Assembly: GCF_001945665.1 (NCBI RefSeq)
Contig: NZ_CP015780.1
Coordinates: 124,001 to 188,000 of the forward strand
DNA: 64,000 nt
Reading direction: 5' to 3'
DNA from: Borreliella mayonii
GTDB taxonomy: Bacteria > Spirochaetota > Spirochaetia > Borreliales > Borreliaceae
This document shows, piece by piece, positions 9,486-21,649 of this stretch. Under the pieces are notes generated by a model that had not been told where the DNA came from, did not search any database, and was given only the letters and a program-made list of their open reading frames with translations. The position numbers and the translations under genes are program-made. Position 1 is the stretch's first letter; each line of letters starts with the position of its first letter.

Positions 9486-10856
9486 TTAAAACGGGGTGCA
9501 TAGTAACTTTTCATTACATTTGATAAGATTTATTGATTCTTCAAAAGAAAGCAGCAACTCTTCTTTTTTTGTCAAATCTCTTACTTTCATTTTATTTTCT
9601 TTATATTCTTCTTGACCAACAAAAATTAAAAATCTTATTTCTTTGCTTAAAGCATATTCTATTTGCTCTTTAATATTTTTACCATTTTTGTTTTTAAAAT
9701 AGACTTCACAAGAAATATTTTTAACCTTGGAATAATCATGATTTCTAAACCTAGTAGCAAGCTCATAATAATAATTTTGCAAAGCACTATCTAAATTTAC
9801 AATCAAAACTTTAGATCTAGCCTTAGTGACAAATATTTTAATATAACTAAACTTTTCAAGATCAATTATATCCTTTATTCTGTCAACACCAAAAGATCCC
9901 CCAACTCCTGAAACTTTTTGAATAGAGTTTGAGAACGAAGAAATCAAATTATCATATCTTCCCCCACTACAAACACTACCCATATTGCTACCAAACACCT
10001 CAGATTCAAAAACAATCCCTGTATAATAATCAAGCCCACGCGATATTTTAAGATTTAAGTTAAAAGAATCCTGAATTTTCAATAAGCTAAGATGTTGAAA
10101 AACATCTTCTACTCTCTTGACAGACTCATTATCGCCTAAAATACTTTTTAAAGCTTGTATTTTATCTTTAAAAGTACCTTGCAAGTTCACTAAACTTAAG
10201 ATTGAATCTACTGCTTCTTTTTCGATCTCAAGAAGCAACCCTTCTTTAACCTTATCAATTCCTATTTTATCTATTTTATCAATATTTCTTAAAATAAAAA
10301 GAGACTTTTCTTTAAGTCCTAATTTTTCAAAAAAAGAATTCAATATGCCAAGATGAGAATAATGGATAACAAATTTTTTATTAATGCCTTCTATAAAATT
10401 CAAAAAAATCTCTTCAAGTCCATAATACACAACAGAAAGAATCTCAGCATCACCCCTAAAACTATCCTCTCCAACTATATCAAAATCGAATTGCATAAAT
10501 TCTCTGTATCTACCCTTTTGAGAATTTTCTCCCCTAAAAACTTTTCCAAATTGAGAACGTCTGAAAGGAAATTTTAAAGCAGAAATATTTGTAGCAACAA
10601 ATCTGGCAAAAGGAACAGTTAAATCAAATCGCATGGAAACATCTCTGCCTCCATTATCTTTAAACCTATAAATTTGCTTTTCGGTTTCATCCCCACTCTT
10701 TTTCAAAAGCAAATCTGAATATTCAAGAACTGGAGTATCTATTAGATCAAAATTATAAGAATTAAGAACGCTAAATATCTGCCTAACAATATGAATTCGA
10801 ATCAAAGAATCCTTTGGCAAATAATCTTTAAAGCCTTTTAAAGTTTTAATGTCCAT
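9486..10856 (-). CDS. hisS: Histidyl-tRNA synthetase
   Basis: Charges tRNA-His; class II aminoacyl-tRNA synthetase. The 456-residue protein shows motif 2 (GKVFRGENSQKGRYREFMQ), the histidine-specific signatures GLDYYTGIVFE and SGGRYDNL, and motif 3 (GGSFGVDRIKDI). A C-terminal anticodon-binding domain follows (about residues 340-440). Start MDIKTLKGFKDYLP is typical of HisRS. It stands between converging and diverging neighbours and so is probably transcribed alone. Confidence 0.96.
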   Translation of the reverse strand: MDIKTLKGFKDYLPKDSLIRIHIVRQIFSVLNSYNFDLIDTPVLEYSDLLLKKSGDETEKQIYRFKDNGGRDVSMRFDLTVPFARFVATNISALKFPFRRSQFGKVFRGENSQKGRYREFMQFDFDIVGEDSFRGDAEILSVVYYGLEEIFLNFIEGINKKFVIHYSHLGILNSFFEKLGLKEKSLFILRNIDKIDKIGIDKVKEGLLLEIEKEAVDSILSLVNLQGTFKDKIQALKSILGDNESVKRVEDVFQHLSLLKIQDSFNLNLKISRGLDYYTGIVFESEVFGSNMGSVCSGGRYDNLISSFSNSIQKVSGVGGSFGVDRIKDIIDLEKFSYIKIFVTKARSKVLIVNLDSALQNYYYELATRFRNHDYSKVKNISCEVYFKNKNGKNIKEQIEYALSKEIRFLIFVGQEEYKENKMKVRDLTKKEELLLSFEESINLIKCNEKLLCTPF

Positions 10857-10988
10857 TATATTATACCCTCTGCTATATAGTAATTTACTTTTTCAGAATA
10901 TAATAACATATAATAATATAGATGCAAAAAAAAATGAATAATTTTTTATTTCATATAATCATAAAATAATTTAAGAGGTCCAAAATTC

Positions 10989-12878
10989 ATGACCAAAAGA
11001 ATACTTAATAACAAGTATCGAATAAAAATAATATTAACAATCTTCTTGGGTATAACTTTGCTAACTATTTACAAATATTTCACACTAATGGTCTTTAATA
11101 ATAGTCCAGACAACATGATATCTTTAAAATCAAATGATATTGCCAAAAGAGGAACAATTTATGATAGAAATGGCAAACCAATAGCATTCTCTTCAAAGTC
11201 CTACTCAATCGGAACAAATCCTCAAAAAATAGAAAATATTGTCAGCACATCTGAAACTCTTGGCGCAATACTCCAAATTGATTCAAGAACTTTAAAAGAA
11301 AAGCTTTCTTCTAATAAAGGATTTTTATATATAAAAAGAAAAATAAAAAGGGAAGAATCAGATTTAATTAAAAGAATCCAAGCCGAAGGCAGACTTTCAA
11401 ATATTGCTTTATACCCTGATTACACAAGAATTTACCCCTTTAGACATGCCACAAGTAATATTACTGGTTTTGTAGGAACAGATAATCTTGGCCTTGAAGG
11501 CATTGAATTTTCTCTAAATAGCATATTAGGAAAAGATAAAACCAAACAACAATTTTTAAATGAAGAGTTAGAAACAAACAACATCTACTTAACAATAGAC
11601 ATGGATATACAACAAGGTGTTAGCAAAATAGCTAAAAAATACTTTAAAGAAAATAATCCTGAAAGTTTAATTACTTTGGTAATGAACTCACAAAATGGAG
11701 AAATATTGTCCATGGTTCAATTTCCTCAATATGATGCAAACTTTTATTATGAATATCCTGAAGAAATACGAAAAAACTTTTCTTCATCTCTAACCTATGA
11801 ACCTGGCAGCATTAATAAAATTTTTACAGTTGCAATAATATTAGAAAGTGGAAAATTAAATTTAGAAGAAAAATTTTTAGACAATGGAATATATCAAAAA
11901 CAATTTTCATCAGGAGAAAAAATTACAATCAAAACATTAAATCCTCCCTATAAATATATCGATTCTACAGAGATTTTAATTTATTCATCAAATGTTGGAA
12001 TAGCTTACATTACTGAAAAAGTTAGCAATGAATACTTTTACAAAAAACTTTTAGATTTTGGATTTGGAGAAAAAGTTGGATTTCCATTTCCCGGAGAAAC
12101 AAAAGGATTGTTAAATCATTATTCAAAATGGTCAGGACGAAGTAAAGCTACAATTGGATTTGGACAAGAAATAGGAGTGTCAGCAGTTCAAATATTACAA
12201 GCTGCAAGCATACTGGGCAATAATGGAATAATGTTAAAACCTAGAATAATAAAAAAAATAAGCAACGATAAAGGAGAAAATATTAAAGAATTTGATAAAG
12301 AAGAAATAAGAAAAGCAATATCCAAAAGTTCAGCACAAAAAGTTTTAAAAATGATGAGAGAAGTTGTAAATAAAGGTGGAATTCCAAATCTTAAAATTAA
12401 AAATCTTGACATTTCTGCAAAAAGCGGAACATCTCAAGCCATTGATAGAAAAACTGGCAAATACTCAGAAGAGGACTATACATCCTCTATATTAGCAATA
12501 TATCCCACAGAACAACCCAAATATACTATTTATATTGTATACAGATACCCCAAAAAAATAATATACGGAACAAGAATAGCAGCTCCAATGGCAAAAGAAA
12601 TAATAGAATTTATTGAGCACCAACAAAATACCATCACATATAAAAAAATCAAAATGCCATCAAAAATCAAGATCCCTAAAACTGCCACCAATTATAAAAA
12701 CAAAACATACTTGCCAAATTTTATCAACCTTTCCAAAAGAGAAGTAATAAACATACTAAAGCACTATAAAAACACCATGAAAATAAAAATAAATGGCGAC
12801 GGATTTGTTTACAAGCAAAGTATATCTCCCAATACAAAATTAGAAGATATAGCAGAGCTTGAACTGTATTTGAAATAA
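10989..12878 (+). CDS. Class B penicillin-binding protein (FtsI-type transpeptidase with PASTA domain)
   Basis: A 629-residue membrane-anchored peptidoglycan transpeptidase. One N-terminal membrane helix (about residues 11-33) precedes the dimerization domain (KRGTIYDRNGKPIAFSSKSY). The three active-site motifs are present: SINK inside YEPGSINKIF (SxxK with the nucleophilic Ser), SSN in IYSSNVGIAY, and KSGTS as the KTG variant. The C-terminal 60 residues (YLPNFINLSKREVINILKHY) form one PASTA module. This architecture suggests the septal PBP rather than the elongation PBP2. AGAGGT lies about ten bases before the ATG. Divergent from hisS and convergent with the acyl-CoA synthetase. Confidence 0.9.
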   Translation: MTKRILNNKYRIKIILTIFLGITLLTIYKYFTLMVFNNSPDNMISLKSNDIAKRGTIYDRNGKPIAFSSKSYSIGTNPQKIENIVSTSETLGAILQIDSRTLKEKLSSNKGFLYIKRKIKREESDLIKRIQAEGRLSNIALYPDYTRIYPFRHATSNITGFVGTDNLGLEGIEFSLNSILGKDKTKQQFLNEELETNNIYLTIDMDIQQGVSKIAKKYFKENNPESLITLVMNSQNGEILSMVQFPQYDANFYYEYPEEIRKNFSSSLTYEPGSINKIFTVAIILESGKLNLEEKFLDNGIYQKQFSSGEKITIKTLNPPYKYIDSTEILIYSSNVGIAYITEKVSNEYFYKKLLDFGFGEKVGFPFPGETKGLLNHYSKWSGRSKATIGFGQEIGVSAVQILQAASILGNNGIMLKPRIIKKISNDKGENIKEFDKEEIRKAISKSSAQKVLKMMREVVNKGGIPNLKIKNLDISAKSGTSQAIDRKTGKYSEEDYTSSILAIYPTEQPKYTIYIVYRYPKKIIYGTRIAAPMAKEIIEFIEHQQNTITYKKIKMPSKIKIPKTATNYKNKTYLPNFINLSKREVINILKHYKNTMKIKINGDGFVYKQSISPNTKLEDIAELELYLK

Positions 12879-12888
12879 TTAGGTTTAA

Positions 12889-14781
12889 TTAGATAAATAA
12901 ATTTTTAATTTCATTTTTATAAAAATTTAAAATATAGCTTCGCTTAATGTCCATTTTAATCGATATTTCTTTACCAACTTCAAATGGTTTTTCTAAAAGA
13001 GCAAACTTTAATATCTGCTCAAAAGGCTTAAATCCATTAGCTTTATTGATTAATTTTTTTATTTCATCATTTATGGCCTTAAGAACAATATTATTTGCAA
13101 TAATTTGACGCCTATTATTAGCATCAAAAATTTTTTGCCCAACACTTTCTAGATATTTATTTATTTCTTCAAAATTTGGAAGAATAAGAGCGCCTAAGAA
13201 TTTTTGATCTTGACCTACAACAACCGCTTTTTCTATTAATACTGATTCTTCAAGCTTAATCTCAATTGGAGCAGGCTCAACATTCTCTCCATTATTCAAA
13301 ACAATTGTATCTTTTTCGCGACCAATAATTTGAACAACATTATCCTTAGATAATTTTGCAATATCACCTGTGTTTAAAAACCCATCAGAACCAATAATTC
13401 TACAGGTTGCCTCTTTATCCTTGTAATATCCAAGCATTACTTGAGGCCCTTTTACAAACAAAATCCCCTTTCCAGGCTTTTTAAGTTTATTACCATCAGC
13501 ATCTCTAATCTCAGCAACAGTTCCGGGCAAAATTTTACCACAAGTTCCAATAATCACCTTTTTATACTTATTAGAAGCCACTCCGGGTGAAGTTTCTGTC
13601 AATCCATAAGCATTGGCAAGTTCAATGCCAATTGAATTAAAAAATCTAACAGCAGACAACGGCATACTCCCCCCACCAGTAATTCCAACAACAAAATTAT
13701 TACCCAATATCTTATTTATTTTATTAAAAATTAAAATATTCCCCAAAGCCTTAAAAGGAAATAAACAGATTAATCCACATACTCCTAAAATTTTCTTTAT
13801 AGGGAAAAATAAACTAACCCCATTATCTGGATAAAGCCCCATTATCACTCTATAGCAAATATCATTAAGAAATGCCGATTTTACAAAAAAATGAAAAATC
13901 ATTCTAGAGATAAACGGCTTCTTAGAAACTTCTTTGTAAATATTTTGTCTTATTGCAATCCAAAGCCTAGGAACAGCTGCAATATAATGAGGATTAATAT
14001 TTTTAATATCATCAAGCATTGCCCTTGGAACAATGGTAGAAAATAAACAAACCATACCCTTGAGGAAAATATTGTAAGAAAAAGACCTTTGAAAAGAATG
14101 CCAAATTGGCAAAATGCACATAAATATTTGTCCCACTTGCGTATCAACCATCAAACTAAAACTAGAAACCTGATAAAGAAGGTTAGCATGGCTAAGCATT
14201 ACTCCTTTTGGATGGCCTGTTGTTCCAGAAGTATATATTATTGTTGCCATATCATTAGAATCAACTTTACTTGCAATCTCAATAATTTCTGAATCTTTTC
14301 TTAAATTGTCTCCAAATAAAATACAATCGCTATAAGTATAAATTTCAAAATCACTATATTTTAGTCTATCTTCTTGATTTAAATTTTCAATAATAATAAA
14401 TATTGGCTTTACTGTAAATTTAATTTGAACAAACATATCAAGGAGATTTAAATTTTCCAAAACAACTACACTTGGAAGAACAGAGTTAAAAATAATTTCA
14501 GCTTCAAAAAGAGTAACATCAGAGCCCTTTGGAACATCAACAGCACCTAAAGATAAAATTGCAAAATCTATCACAGTCCACTCGGCCCTATTTTCAGAAC
14601 AAATAAATATTTTATCTTGATGCTTAATATTGATTGACTTTAAAAAGGAAGCAAGCTTTAAAACATTGTTTTTTAAGTCGCCATAAGTAACATGGGCATA
14701 TCCATTGCAAACTTTATATATTTGAGCAATTTTATCTTTTTGCTGATCAGCCACTTCAAAGAATGCCTTTGCTATTGACAT
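12889..14781 (-). CDS. Long-chain acyl-CoA synthetase (AMP-forming)
   Basis: Activates fatty acids to acyl-CoA through an acyl-AMP intermediate. The 630-residue protein has the AMP-binding signature YTSGTTGHPKGVMLSH, the A5 motif NAYGLTETSPG and the A7/A8 region LNTGDIAKLSKDNVVQIIGR. Borrelia cannot make fatty acids and must scavenge host lipids, so this enzyme probably prepares acyl groups for phospholipid and lipoprotein synthesis (known biology plus inference). The ATG at 14781 follows GGAGGATTAT, a strong ribosome binding site. A paralogue elsewhere on Borrelia chromosomes is recalled. Confidence 0.9.
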   Translation of the reverse strand: MSIAKAFFEVADQQKDKIAQIYKVCNGYAHVTYGDLKNNVLKLASFLKSINIKHQDKIFICSENRAEWTVIDFAILSLGAVDVPKGSDVTLFEAEIIFNSVLPSVVVLENLNLLDMFVQIKFTVKPIFIIIENLNQEDRLKYSDFEIYTYSDCILFGDNLRKDSEIIEIASKVDSNDMATIIYTSGTTGHPKGVMLSHANLLYQVSSFSLMVDTQVGQIFMCILPIWHSFQRSFSYNIFLKGMVCLFSTIVPRAMLDDIKNINPHYIAAVPRLWIAIRQNIYKEVSKKPFISRMIFHFFVKSAFLNDICYRVIMGLYPDNGVSLFFPIKKILGVCGLICLFPFKALGNILIFNKINKILGNNFVVGITGGGSMPLSAVRFFNSIGIELANAYGLTETSPGVASNKYKKVIIGTCGKILPGTVAEIRDADGNKLKKPGKGILFVKGPQVMLGYYKDKEATCRIIGSDGFLNTGDIAKLSKDNVVQIIGREKDTIVLNNGENVEPAPIEIKLEESVLIEKAVVVGQDQKFLGALILPNFEEINKYLESVGQKIFDANNRRQIIANNIVLKAINDEIKKLINKANGFKPFEQILKFALLEKPFEVGKEISIKMDIKRSYILNFYKNEIKNLFI

Positions 14782-15094
14782 ATAATCCTCCTTTTAACAA
14801 AGTTAAGATGATTTATTATATCATTATTAACCATAAATTCATAAAGATTATTTATAAAGCCTCCCTACTGTAAAAAGCATACAGAAAACCAATAAAAATA
14901 AAAATCTAAAAAAGCAAAACAAAGTTTAAAAAAATATTAAAGAAAAGAATAATTGAAGATCTAAAAATAAATTTCAATTTTAATATCTTAGCAAGCAATA
15001 TTTTTTCTCAAAATACCTAAAACATTAAATATCATCCAATTATTTTCACAAATATAAAAACAGTGTTTAGACCTATTTTATAACTTTTAAATAA
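14782..15094. other. AT-rich intergenic stretch, no gene seen
   Basis: About 310 bases of very AT-rich sequence upstream of the acyl-CoA synthetase. I see no convincing open frame, RNA gene or inverted repeat. It presumably contains the promoter for the synthetase next to its ribosome binding site. Confidence 0.5.
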
Positions 15095-15408
15095 TCAGTT
15101 ATTCTTTCTGAAAAATTTCCTTATTTTTTCTTCAGAAATAAAAGAAATATAATTTTCATAGTCTTTGAAATTATATTTATCTGATTTTGCTTGAATGCGA
15201 TGAATAAGTTTATAAAATATGCTTACCCTAGCTTTAATAAAAGAATGAAAAGGAGAAATTTCTGTAACTATTAAAATAAAATGGTAAAATTTATTTTGCA
15301 ATAAATATTTATCATTGTTTATCATTTAAAACAAAATGCCTGCAGACCCATCAACATAAATTTAACAGCCTGTCTATAATATTCTAAATTTTTTTGAAAT
15401 ATTGCCAC
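15095..15408 (-). pseudogene. Small hypothetical gene, probably frameshifted into two pieces
   Basis: Two minus-strand open pieces join almost end to end. The first (15322-15408, possible GTG start) reads MAIFQKNLEYYRQAVKFM and stops with a TGA that overlaps the ATG of the second (15095-15325, 76 residues, MINNDKYLLQNKFYHF to RKFFRKNN) in an ATGA arrangement. One extra A in the run before that ATG would fuse them into a roughly 104-residue protein that reads naturally through the junction. I do not recognise the family. It could instead be two real coupled small genes, or non-coding. No strong ribosome binding site is seen for either. Confidence 0.4.
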
Positions 15409-15494
15409 CTTTTACTTCTAGTATTGATAACTTTAAAAAAATAATTAGATACTCCTGTTAGCCAAAATAGCAAATAAAATTTTACTCTTAAGCA

Positions 15495-15803
15495 TTAATT
15501 TTTCAAAACAAAAAAATTAATCCCTTCTGTAGGGTAAGAACGATTCAAATCATCTACAATGTCCTTTAATCTATTAACAATAGATTGATTGGAGGTATAA
15601 ATAATTAAAATAAAATTTTCTTCAGGCCAAACGCCATTACCATGCTTTTCTCCCTTCTTACCTTTTCCATAAACATTTTCTATCTTAGAATAATATATGG
15701 ACTCTTCTAACTCTTGCTCTATTTTTTCCATACATTCAAAAACATCAAGCTCTAAAGATAAATTAGAAATTATTTCAATCCTATACCTATAAAATTTAGT
15801 CAT
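15495..15803 (-). CDS. Small RND-transporter-associated protein (ferredoxin-like/P-II-like)
   Basis: A 102-residue cytoplasmic protein starting MTKFYRYRIE. The start is the ATG at 15803, one base after the besB stop and preceded by GGAGAATGAT, so it is translationally coupled to the efflux pump. The pattern of beta strands and an amphipathic helix, with GVWPEENFILIIYTSN and a final NFFVLKN strand, resembles the small proteins found beside RND exporters in Bacteroidetes and spirochaetes (the PG0541-type transporter-associated family), which resemble P-II regulators. That assignment is from memory of context and shape. A regulatory role on the pump is inference. Confidence 0.6.
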   Translation of the reverse strand: MTKFYRYRIEIISNLSLELDVFECMEKIEQELEESIYYSKIENVYGKGKKGEKHGNGVWPEENFILIIYTSNQSIVNRLKDIVDDLNRSYPTEGINFFVLKN

Positions 15804-15804
15804 A

Positions 15805-18800
15805 TCATTCTCCATCTTCTTCAAATAGATTATCATAACTACTTTTAGCTGAATTATTAATTTCGAATGATTTTTCAAAATCTATATTAGGCGCCACTCT
15901 TTTTAGCCTAGATTTGAAACTTGAAACAATATTGGAAAAAATTTCAAAAAGCATGGGAATAAAAAATAAAGTAAGAAATGTACTAGCTGTCATTCCACCA
16001 ATAAAGGTGAATGCAATTGGCTTTACAAGCTCAATCCCACTCCCACTAGAAAATGCCATTGGAATAAGCCCTATTATTGAAGTCAGAGAAGACATTAAAA
16101 TTGGCCTAAACCTTGAACGACAAGATTCAATAATTGCCTCTCTAAGACCAAATCCCCTCTTGATCAATAAACCAGTATAGTCCACAAGAACAATTCCGGT
16201 ATTCACCACAACACCAACAAGCATAAGCATTCCAATCGCAGCAAAAATAGAAAGTTTTTCTCCCGCAAGAAAATGTATAAGAACAACTCCTATTGCTGTT
16301 AAAGGAATTGTAAAAATAATAATAAAGGGTTTTAAAAAAGATTCAAATTGAGAAGCCATAATGCCAAGCACAACAATAATAGCCATCAAAATGATTATTT
16401 TAAACTGATCCATGATATTTGAAAATTCATTATATTCTCCTTCAACCTTAAGCGCTATACCTTCTTTATGCGGTAACTTATTATTAATAAAATCTATAAC
16501 TTTCGCAGTTACTTGAGTTAAATTATCATTTGGAGAAATGCCTGCATTAAGATAAATAGTTAAAGCTTGATTTTCTCTGTAAATAGATTCGGCTTTATTG
16601 GTTTTTTCAAAGGTAGCTATTGATGAAAAAGGAATTTTAACTCCAAATGAATTTATAATAAATATTTTTTCTAAATCTTTTAAATTTTTAACATCCATTC
16701 TATCAAGTTTAAGAACAATATCATAATTAAGCCCATTCTCCACATATTGCCCAGCAACAACACCATTAATACTGGCTTTAAACTCATTTAAAATGGTATT
16801 CATGTCAATGCCATAATTATAAGCTAGCGCTCTGTCTATTTTAACACCAATTTGAAGTTGGGAATCATTTATACTAAGTCTTGGATTTACAAGTTCAGGA
16901 ATTTCCTTTTTTAACATAGAAACTAAAATTTTTCCATAATCTTTTATATATTCGAAATCATTAGCTGAAATTTTAATTTTAATAGAATCTCCACCACCTA
17001 AAGCATTGCCACTGGAAGGCTCAACATTAAATTCGGGATAAAGATTTCCAATACGATTCATAATTTTATATTTAATAGCATCGTAATCTATGCTTTGGGT
17101 CCTTGATTCTTCTTTTAGAGGAAACAATACATTAAAAATTATTCTATCAGCATGCAAAGTAGCAATAATACTTTTGTATCCTTTAGCTTCACTTTTTACA
17201 ATGTCTAAAAATCTATTAGAATAAAATTTTGCATATTCCAAATTAGTTTTATGGGGAAAGTTCAAATTAATAGTAATTGAATTCTCTTTGCCTCTAGCAA
17301 AAGTTGTAACATCTAGCAATAATCCTAAAAACAAGCTACCAATAAAACTAAAAAAAACAAAAAGCCCAAAAATTAATTTATGATTTAAAACTATATTTAA
17401 TAAATTGATATACAAAAATTCTAAAAAATAATAAATACTAGCAAAAAAAACATCGATTTTCCTAATAAAAACATTCTTAATATTTTTTTGAAAACTTGTG
17501 TACAAACCGACATAATGGCTTGATAAAACAGGAACCAAAAAAATCGCAACTAAAAGAGAAACTCCTAAGGAAATAACAATCGTAAATGCAAAATCTTTAA
17601 AAAAATCTCCATATACCCCAAGTTCTGATTTGAAAATAAGAAATGGACCAAAAACGCAAATAGAAGTAAAAGTTGAAGATGTAATAGGCAGCATCATCTC
17701 TTGGGCTCCAAGAATGGAAGATGAAATAAGCTTTGCTCCTTTTTGCCTATATTTATATATATTGTCTATTACAACAATTGAACAGTCAACAACCATTCCA
17801 ATCCCAAGCGCAAGACCTGCAAGGCTCATAATATTAAGGGAGATATTTACAAAATACATTAAACAAAAGGTCAGAACAATTGCTATTGGAATAGAAATTC
17901 CAATAATTATTGTAGCTCTAAAGCTCCTTAAAAAGAAAAATATAACAAATATTGCAAGCACGGCTCCAAAATAGGCTGAATTTACAACTGTTGAAATGGA
18001 CGCTTTAATAAAATCAGTACTATCAGAAGCAATCTCCAATCTCATATCTTTAGGCATAGATAATTTCAATTTTTCTATTTCACTCATAACAGCATTAGAA
18101 ACTGAAATAGAATTGGCATCGCTACGTTTTTGAACCGACAAGGAAATTGAAGGAAACCCATTATATTCAACATATTCTGACAAATCTTCAAAATCGGTTT
18201 TAATATTAGCAATATCTTTAAGCTTTATCTCAATAGGAGATGAATTTATCCCAGAAGAAATGTCAGGCATCTTATAAGCTATTACCACATTGCCTATCTC
18301 TTCAATTGATTTAAATTTTCCAGAAACCTCAACCAAATATTCCAAGTTATTCTCTAATATATTACCAGCTGAAAGTTCCAAATTTTGAGATGCTATAATT
18401 GAAGATATTCTTGACAAAGAAAGCCCATAAGACTCTAATCTGTTTTGAGAAACTTCAATTAAAACGCGCCTTTTACTTCCACCATTAACAGTAACGATTG
18501 CAACTCCATCAAGCCTTTCAAGTCCAGGCTTAATGATTTCATCAGCATATCTTTTAAGCTCAGAAACTGGCCTTACAGAATTAATAACAATTTCCATTAC
18601 AGGAATATTTTTAAGATTGTATCTAAAAATTCTAGGCGTCTGTGATTTACTGGGCAATAAAGATTTTGCCAATTCAAGAGCATCTCGAATTTCATTTAAA
18701 ACCAAATCTAAATCGGTTCCATGATAAAATTCAAGTGAAACGGTACTACTTTCTTTAGAAGAAATGCTATATATATTTTTTAAATTCTTTACCGAGCTCA

Positions 18801-19008
18801 AACCACTCTCAAGAACTCTAGAAACACTCTCTTCCACTTCTCTAGGAGAAGCACCAGGATAAACAGTATGTATACTTATTTGAGGAATATCAATCCCCGG
18901 CAAAAGGTCTATTTTTAATCTTGAAAAGGTATATAAACTTATCATCATTAACAATGAAAATAAAATCAGCATTGTTATTGGTTTGCCAACTATTCTCTTT
19001 ACCAACAT
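15805..19008 (-). CDS. besB: RND efflux transporter, inner-membrane pump subunit
   Basis: A 1067-residue proton-driven RND exporter of the AcrB/HAE type, known in B. burgdorferi as BesB of the BesABC drug-efflux system. Starts MLVKRIVGKPITMLILFSLL, with the first membrane helix at residues 12-30. Large periplasmic loops precede two sets of membrane helices (about 340-550 and 860-1010), giving the usual twelve. The TM4 segment LGIGMVVDCSIVVIDNIY holds the proton-relay Asp with Cys at the next position, where drug pumps usually have a second Asp. GGGGGATGTGTT precedes the ATG. It is downstream of besA and besC in one operon. Confidence 0.93.
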   Translation of the reverse strand: MLVKRIVGKPITMLILFSLLMMISLYTFSRLKIDLLPGIDIPQISIHTVYPGASPREVEESVSRVLESGLSSVKNLKNIYSISSKESSTVSLEFYHGTDLDLVLNEIRDALELAKSLLPSKSQTPRIFRYNLKNIPVMEIVINSVRPVSELKRYADEIIKPGLERLDGVAIVTVNGGSKRRVLIEVSQNRLESYGLSLSRISSIIASQNLELSAGNILENNLEYLVEVSGKFKSIEEIGNVVIAYKMPDISSGINSSPIEIKLKDIANIKTDFEDLSEYVEYNGFPSISLSVQKRSDANSISVSNAVMSEIEKLKLSMPKDMRLEIASDSTDFIKASISTVVNSAYFGAVLAIFVIFFFLRSFRATIIIGISIPIAIVLTFCLMYFVNISLNIMSLAGLALGIGMVVDCSIVVIDNIYKYRQKGAKLISSSILGAQEMMLPITSSTFTSICVFGPFLIFKSELGVYGDFFKDFAFTIVISLGVSLLVAIFLVPVLSSHYVGLYTSFQKNIKNVFIRKIDVFFASIYYFLEFLYINLLNIVLNHKLIFGLFVFFSFIGSLFLGLLLDVTTFARGKENSITINLNFPHKTNLEYAKFYSNRFLDIVKSEAKGYKSIIATLHADRIIFNVLFPLKEESRTQSIDYDAIKYKIMNRIGNLYPEFNVEPSSGNALGGGDSIKIKISANDFEYIKDYGKILVSMLKKEIPELVNPRLSINDSQLQIGVKIDRALAYNYGIDMNTILNEFKASINGVVAGQYVENGLNYDIVLKLDRMDVKNLKDLEKIFIINSFGVKIPFSSIATFEKTNKAESIYRENQALTIYLNAGISPNDNLTQVTAKVIDFINNKLPHKEGIALKVEGEYNEFSNIMDQFKIIILMAIIVVLGIMASQFESFLKPFIIIFTIPLTAIGVVLIHFLAGEKLSIFAAIGMLMLVGVVVNTGIVLVDYTGLLIKRGFGLREAIIESCRSRFRPILMSSLTSIIGLIPMAFSSGSGIELVKPIAFTFIGGMTASTFLTLFFIPMLFEIFSNIVSSFKSRLKRVAPNIDFEKSFEINNSAKSSYDNLFEEDGE

Positions 19009-19026
19009 AACACATCCCCCAATAAA

Positions 19027-21308
<2,282 letters not shown>

Positions 21309-21313
21309 TTCAT

Positions 21314-21341
21314 TTGATTAATTATTATAATTAATTATAAT
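21314..21341 (+). promoter_or_regulatory. Putative sigma-70 promoter of yidD
   Basis: TTGATT at 21314-21319 and TATAAT at 21336-21341 are separated by 16 bases. The expected transcript start is about ten bases before the yidD ATG at 21359, and no Shine-Dalgarno lies between, so the message would have an almost absent leader. Confidence 0.45.
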
Positions 21342-21358
21342 ATAATACAATTCTAAAT

Positions 21359-21649
21359 ATGAACATTTTCAAAATTTTATTTATCTTAAATTATGCTCTT
21401 ATTTTTTTAATAAAAATTTACCAACATACTTTCTCTAAAATATTTGGATTACAATGCATATACAAACCTACTTGCTCAAAATATTCAATTGAATGCCTTA
21501 AAAAATACAATTTTTTAACAGCCTTAATACTAATGACACTAAGAATAATAAGATGTAATGCATTATTCAAAGGAGGAAACGATTCTATTCCTAAATACAA
21601 CCCTATTTCAAAATCTTTAAAAGAATTTAAAAAAAGATTAATCAAATAA
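21359..21649 (+). CDS. yidD: Membrane protein insertion efficiency factor YidD
   Basis: A small (96-residue) protein with one hydrophobic N-terminal stretch ([15 protein letters not shown]) and the family cysteines: [18 protein letters not shown] matches the YidD signature C-x-Y-x-P-T-C-S-x-Y. KGGNDSIP near residue 77 fits the usual G-G-x-D-P-V-P. YidD assists YidC-dependent insertion of membrane proteins. It is divergent from besC and its 3' end overlaps that of proX by 12 bases, in convergent orientation. Confidence 0.92.
   Translation: MNIFKILFILNYALIFLIKIYQHTFSKIFGLQCIYKPTCSKYSIECLKKYNFLTALILMTLRIIRCNALFKGGNDSIPKYNPISKSLKEFKKRLIK

Noticed and set aside
17630..17974. 114-codon open frame on the plus strand
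   Set aside because: Antisense shadow of the well-conserved besB transmembrane region.
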